DNA of 7,003 nt from an uncultured Clostridia bacterium (lineage in GTDB: Bacteria; Bacillota; Clostridia; Christensenellales; Aristaeellaceae), in contig CAMNCR010000062.1 in assembly GCA_946534455.1 (NCBI GenBank), positions 1 through 7,003 on the forward strand, given 5' to 3'. The stretch's first letter is position 1; every line of letters starts with the position of its first letter. The notes beneath the pieces were generated by a model. The model had not been told where the DNA came from. It did not search any database and worked only from the letters and a program-made list of their open reading frames with translations. Position numbers and translations under genes: made by a program. Positions 5,442 to 7,003 of this stretch are shown in pieces.

Positions 5442-6932
5442 TTATTTCACCTGCACCCGGACGACCACCGGCAGATCGCTGCGCCAGCCGCCCAGCTCCA
5501 CCTCCAGCGCCGCCTCCGTGCGCCGCCAGGCTACCTTCGCGTCGCAGCCCAGCACCCGGACCTCCTCCACGATGCCGTGGAACAGGGGCAGATGGCCCGT
5601 CTCCCCGGAGTGCCGGAGGGAGCGGATACGGACGACGCCGTCCGCCGGGCAGACCATGTTGATCGCATAGATATGGGATCCGCGGCACAGGAAGCGGAAA
5701 TCCTCCGCCGTCCAGTCCACGGGCTTCCCGTCCTCAAACTGGCCCTCCGCGGTGCGGGTGGGGCCTTCCCCCGTCACGCGCCACAGGCCGGTATCCCGGA
5801 TGGCTTCCCCGTTCACCCGCATCCAGGCGCCCACCGTGCGCAGGATCTCCTGATCCTTTTCGCTGATCGTTCCGTCCGGCTTCGGACCGATGTTGAGCAG
5901 CAGGCGGCCGTTCTTGGCCACCACGTCCGCCAGCGTCTGGAGGATTTCCCGGGGGGATTTGAAGGTCGCGCGATCCGGCTGCTCCGAGTAGCACCAGCTG
6001 CCGCGCATCACGCTGGTATCGCTCTGCCAGAGGAAGGGCTTCGCCTCAGCGAACTGCCCCCGCTCCATATCCGGCACCGCCGTGCCGAAGGGGAACGCGT
6101 CGTGCTTGTAGTTGATGATGCCGCCGCCCCAGGCCTCCGCCCGGTTGTAGTAATAGGCCGCGAAGCGCAGCAGGTAGGGCCGCACCGCCTCGTGCTGAAT
6201 CCACCAGTCGAAGTAGAAGATCCGCGGCCGCATCCGGTCCACCAGCTCGCAGCTCCGCAGCAGCCAGTCCTCCAGAAACTCCTCCGTGGGCTCCGGCTTC
6301 GAAAACAGATCCTGCTGGTTCTCCGGGTCCGGCATCGCCGGCCAGTACAGATCCTCCCGACCGGCGTGGTCCGGCACATCGCTGTCAAACTCCCGGCCGT
6401 GGGCAAAGAAGAACCAGTGCTCCACCCGGTGGGAGGACACGCCGGGAGTCAGCCCCGCCTCCCGCGAGGCGGCCAGCAGCTCCGCGAGAATGTCCCGCTT
6501 CGGCCCCATGTCCACCGCGTTCCACCGGCTCAGCTCGCTGCCGTAGTTCTGAAATCCGTCATGATGCTCCGCCACGGGCACGATGTAGTCCGCCCCCGCC
6601 TCCCGGAAAAGCGCTGCCCAGGCCCGGGGATCAAACTTTTCCATCCGGAACAGAGGGATGAAGTCCCGGTATCCGAAGTCCCGGTGCTTTCCCCAGTGCT
6701 GCAGGTGATGCTCATATTCCGGGGTCCCCTGCATGTACATATTCCGCGCGTACCAGTCATGATAGGCCGGCACGGAGAAGGGACCCCAGTGCAGAAAGAT
6801 GCCCAGGCGCGTCCCGGCATACCAGTCCGGCACCCGGTACGCGCCGAGGCTCTCCCAGTCCGGCTTCCACCGGCCCTCCCGGTTCACCCGGTCAATCTCC
6901 TCCAGGTATGCCTTGCGGTTCATCGTGTCCAT
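5442..6932 (-). CDS. Alpha-L-fucosidase, glycoside hydrolase family 29, cytoplasmic
   Basis: This GH29 enzyme removes alpha-linked L-fucose with retention. Numbered from ATG 6938, it shows GIFLHWGPFSVPAYHDWY (46-63), the histidine pair in EHHDGF (124-129), the nucleophile Asp244 in YFDWW (242-246), and the end-of-barrel signature KNGRLLLNIGPKPDGTI (342-358). A C-terminal beta-sandwich region runs from about 380 to 498. Glu292 in PDMERGQ is a candidate acid/base, though this residue is poorly conserved across GH29 and Glu298 is also possible. I prefer the start at 6932: AGGAG (6945-6941) lies eight bases before that ATG but only two before the one at 6938. That gives 496 residues, normal for GH29. 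There is no signal peptide, so it should act on fucosylated oligosaccharides or glycosides after uptake. It is the first gene of the probable four-gene unit. No regulator or transporter is visible in the window. Confidence 0.95.
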   Translation of the reverse strand: MDTMNRKAYLEEIDRVNREGRWKPDWESLGAYRVPDWYAGTRLGIFLHWGPFSVPAYHDWYARNMYMQGTPEYEHHLQHWGKHRDFGYRDFIPLFRMEKFDPRAWAALFREAGADYIVPVAEHHDGFQNYGSELSRWNAVDMGPKRDILAELLAASREAGLTPGVSSHRVEHWFFFAHGREFDSDVPDHAGREDLYWPAMPDPENQQDLFSKPEPTEEFLEDWLLRSCELVDRMRPRIFYFDWWIQHEAVRPYLLRFAAYYYNRAEAWGGGIINYKHDAFPFGTAVPDMERGQFAEAKPFLWQSDTSVMRGSWCYSEQPDRATFKSPREILQTLADVVAKNGRLLLNIGPKPDGTISEKDQEILRTVGAWMRVNGEAIRDTGLWRVTGEGPTRTAEGQFEDGKPVDWTAEDFRFLCRGSHIYAINMVCPADGVVRIRSLRHSGETGHLPLFHGIVEEVRVLGCDAKVAWRRTEAALEVELGGWRSDLPVVVRVQVK

Positions 6933-6940
6933 CTTCATTT

Positions 6941-6945
6941 CTCCT
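6941..6945 (-). promoter_or_regulatory. Ribosome binding site that decides the fucosidase start
   Basis: AGGAG on the minus strand. Its spacing is two bases to the ATG at 6938 and eight bases to the ATG at 6932. Only the second is a workable distance, so translation probably starts at 6932. Confidence 0.7.
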
Positions 6946-6956
6946 GATGTCAGTTA

Positions 6957-6984
6957 TTTATGTTTCCGCAGGGATCCAATTCAA
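6957..6984 (-). promoter_or_regulatory. Weak candidate promoter upstream of the fucosidase
   Basis: TTGAAT (6984-6979) and CATAAA (6962-6957), 16 bases apart, match the sigma-A boxes at four of six positions each. A start from here would leave only a few bases before the ribosome binding site. The real promoter could therefore lie beyond the right edge. The rest of 6946-7003 holds no gene. Confidence 0.25.
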
Positions 6985-7003
6985 TCATTCCCTGGCCGAA
7001 GGG

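Noticed and set aside
4076..5662. Open plus-strand frame of about 528 codons
   Set aside because: It is antisense to the acyltransferase and the fucosidase 3' end, rich in Gln, His, Pro and Arg, and shows no domain.
5220..6947. Open plus-strand frame of about 575 codons, longer than the fucosidase gene opposite
   Set aside because: The length is tempting, but the minus-strand frame has clear GH29 catalytic motifs, while this one has only Val/Pro/His/Arg-rich composition typical of antisense frames in GC-rich DNA.
6990..7003. Short inverted repeat CCCT / AGGG at the right edge, possible terminator of an upstream gene
   Set aside because: The stem is only four base pairs, no T run follows on the minus strand, and the edge of the window cuts the context.

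Overview
Every gene I can support in this 7,003-base window lies on the minus strand, so the biology reads from right to left. The sequence is GC-rich with strongly GC-biased third codon positions. Most genes have clear AGGAG-type ribosome binding sites, and the rpsF-ssb-rpsR order is the one used in Firmicutes. Together with the types of accessory gene, this points to a GC-rich, probably gut- or rumen-associated member of the Clostridia. That assignment is an inference; no rRNA or other taxonomic marker is present.

Right part (about 6932 down to 2577): four closely spaced genes that look like one transcription unit. They are a cytoplasmic GH29 alpha-L-fucosidase, a condensation-superfamily acyltransferase (alcohol acetyltransferase / PapA5-like, HxxxDG motif), a small polytopic membrane protein with an N-terminal four-cysteine zinc ribbon (DUF6320-like), and a hormone-sensitive-lipase-type alpha/beta hydrolase. 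The last three are packed with a 13-base overlap and a 9-base gap. They form an acyl-transfer / membrane / de-acylation cassette whose substrate I cannot name.

Middle part (2568 down to 1278): the housekeeping operon rpsF (S6), ssb, rpsR (S18). It has its own strong sigma-A promoter, a structured leader that matches the general design of the S6:S18 autoregulatory RNA (including pairing with the Shine-Dalgarno sequence), and a Rho-independent terminator after rpsR. S18 is the zinc-binding (C+) form.

Left part (1219 to the edge): an O-antigen-ligase-family polytopic membrane protein. It is open through the left edge and its 3' end lies outside the window.

The plus strand carries long open frames opposite nearly every gene. 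Their Pro/Gln/Arg/His-rich translations mark them as by-products of the GC-biased codon use. I see no CRISPR array, mobile element, tRNA or rRNA. The most interesting items are the uncharacterised three-gene acyltransferase/DUF6320/esterase cassette next to a fucosidase, and the compact ribosomal-protein leader RNA.
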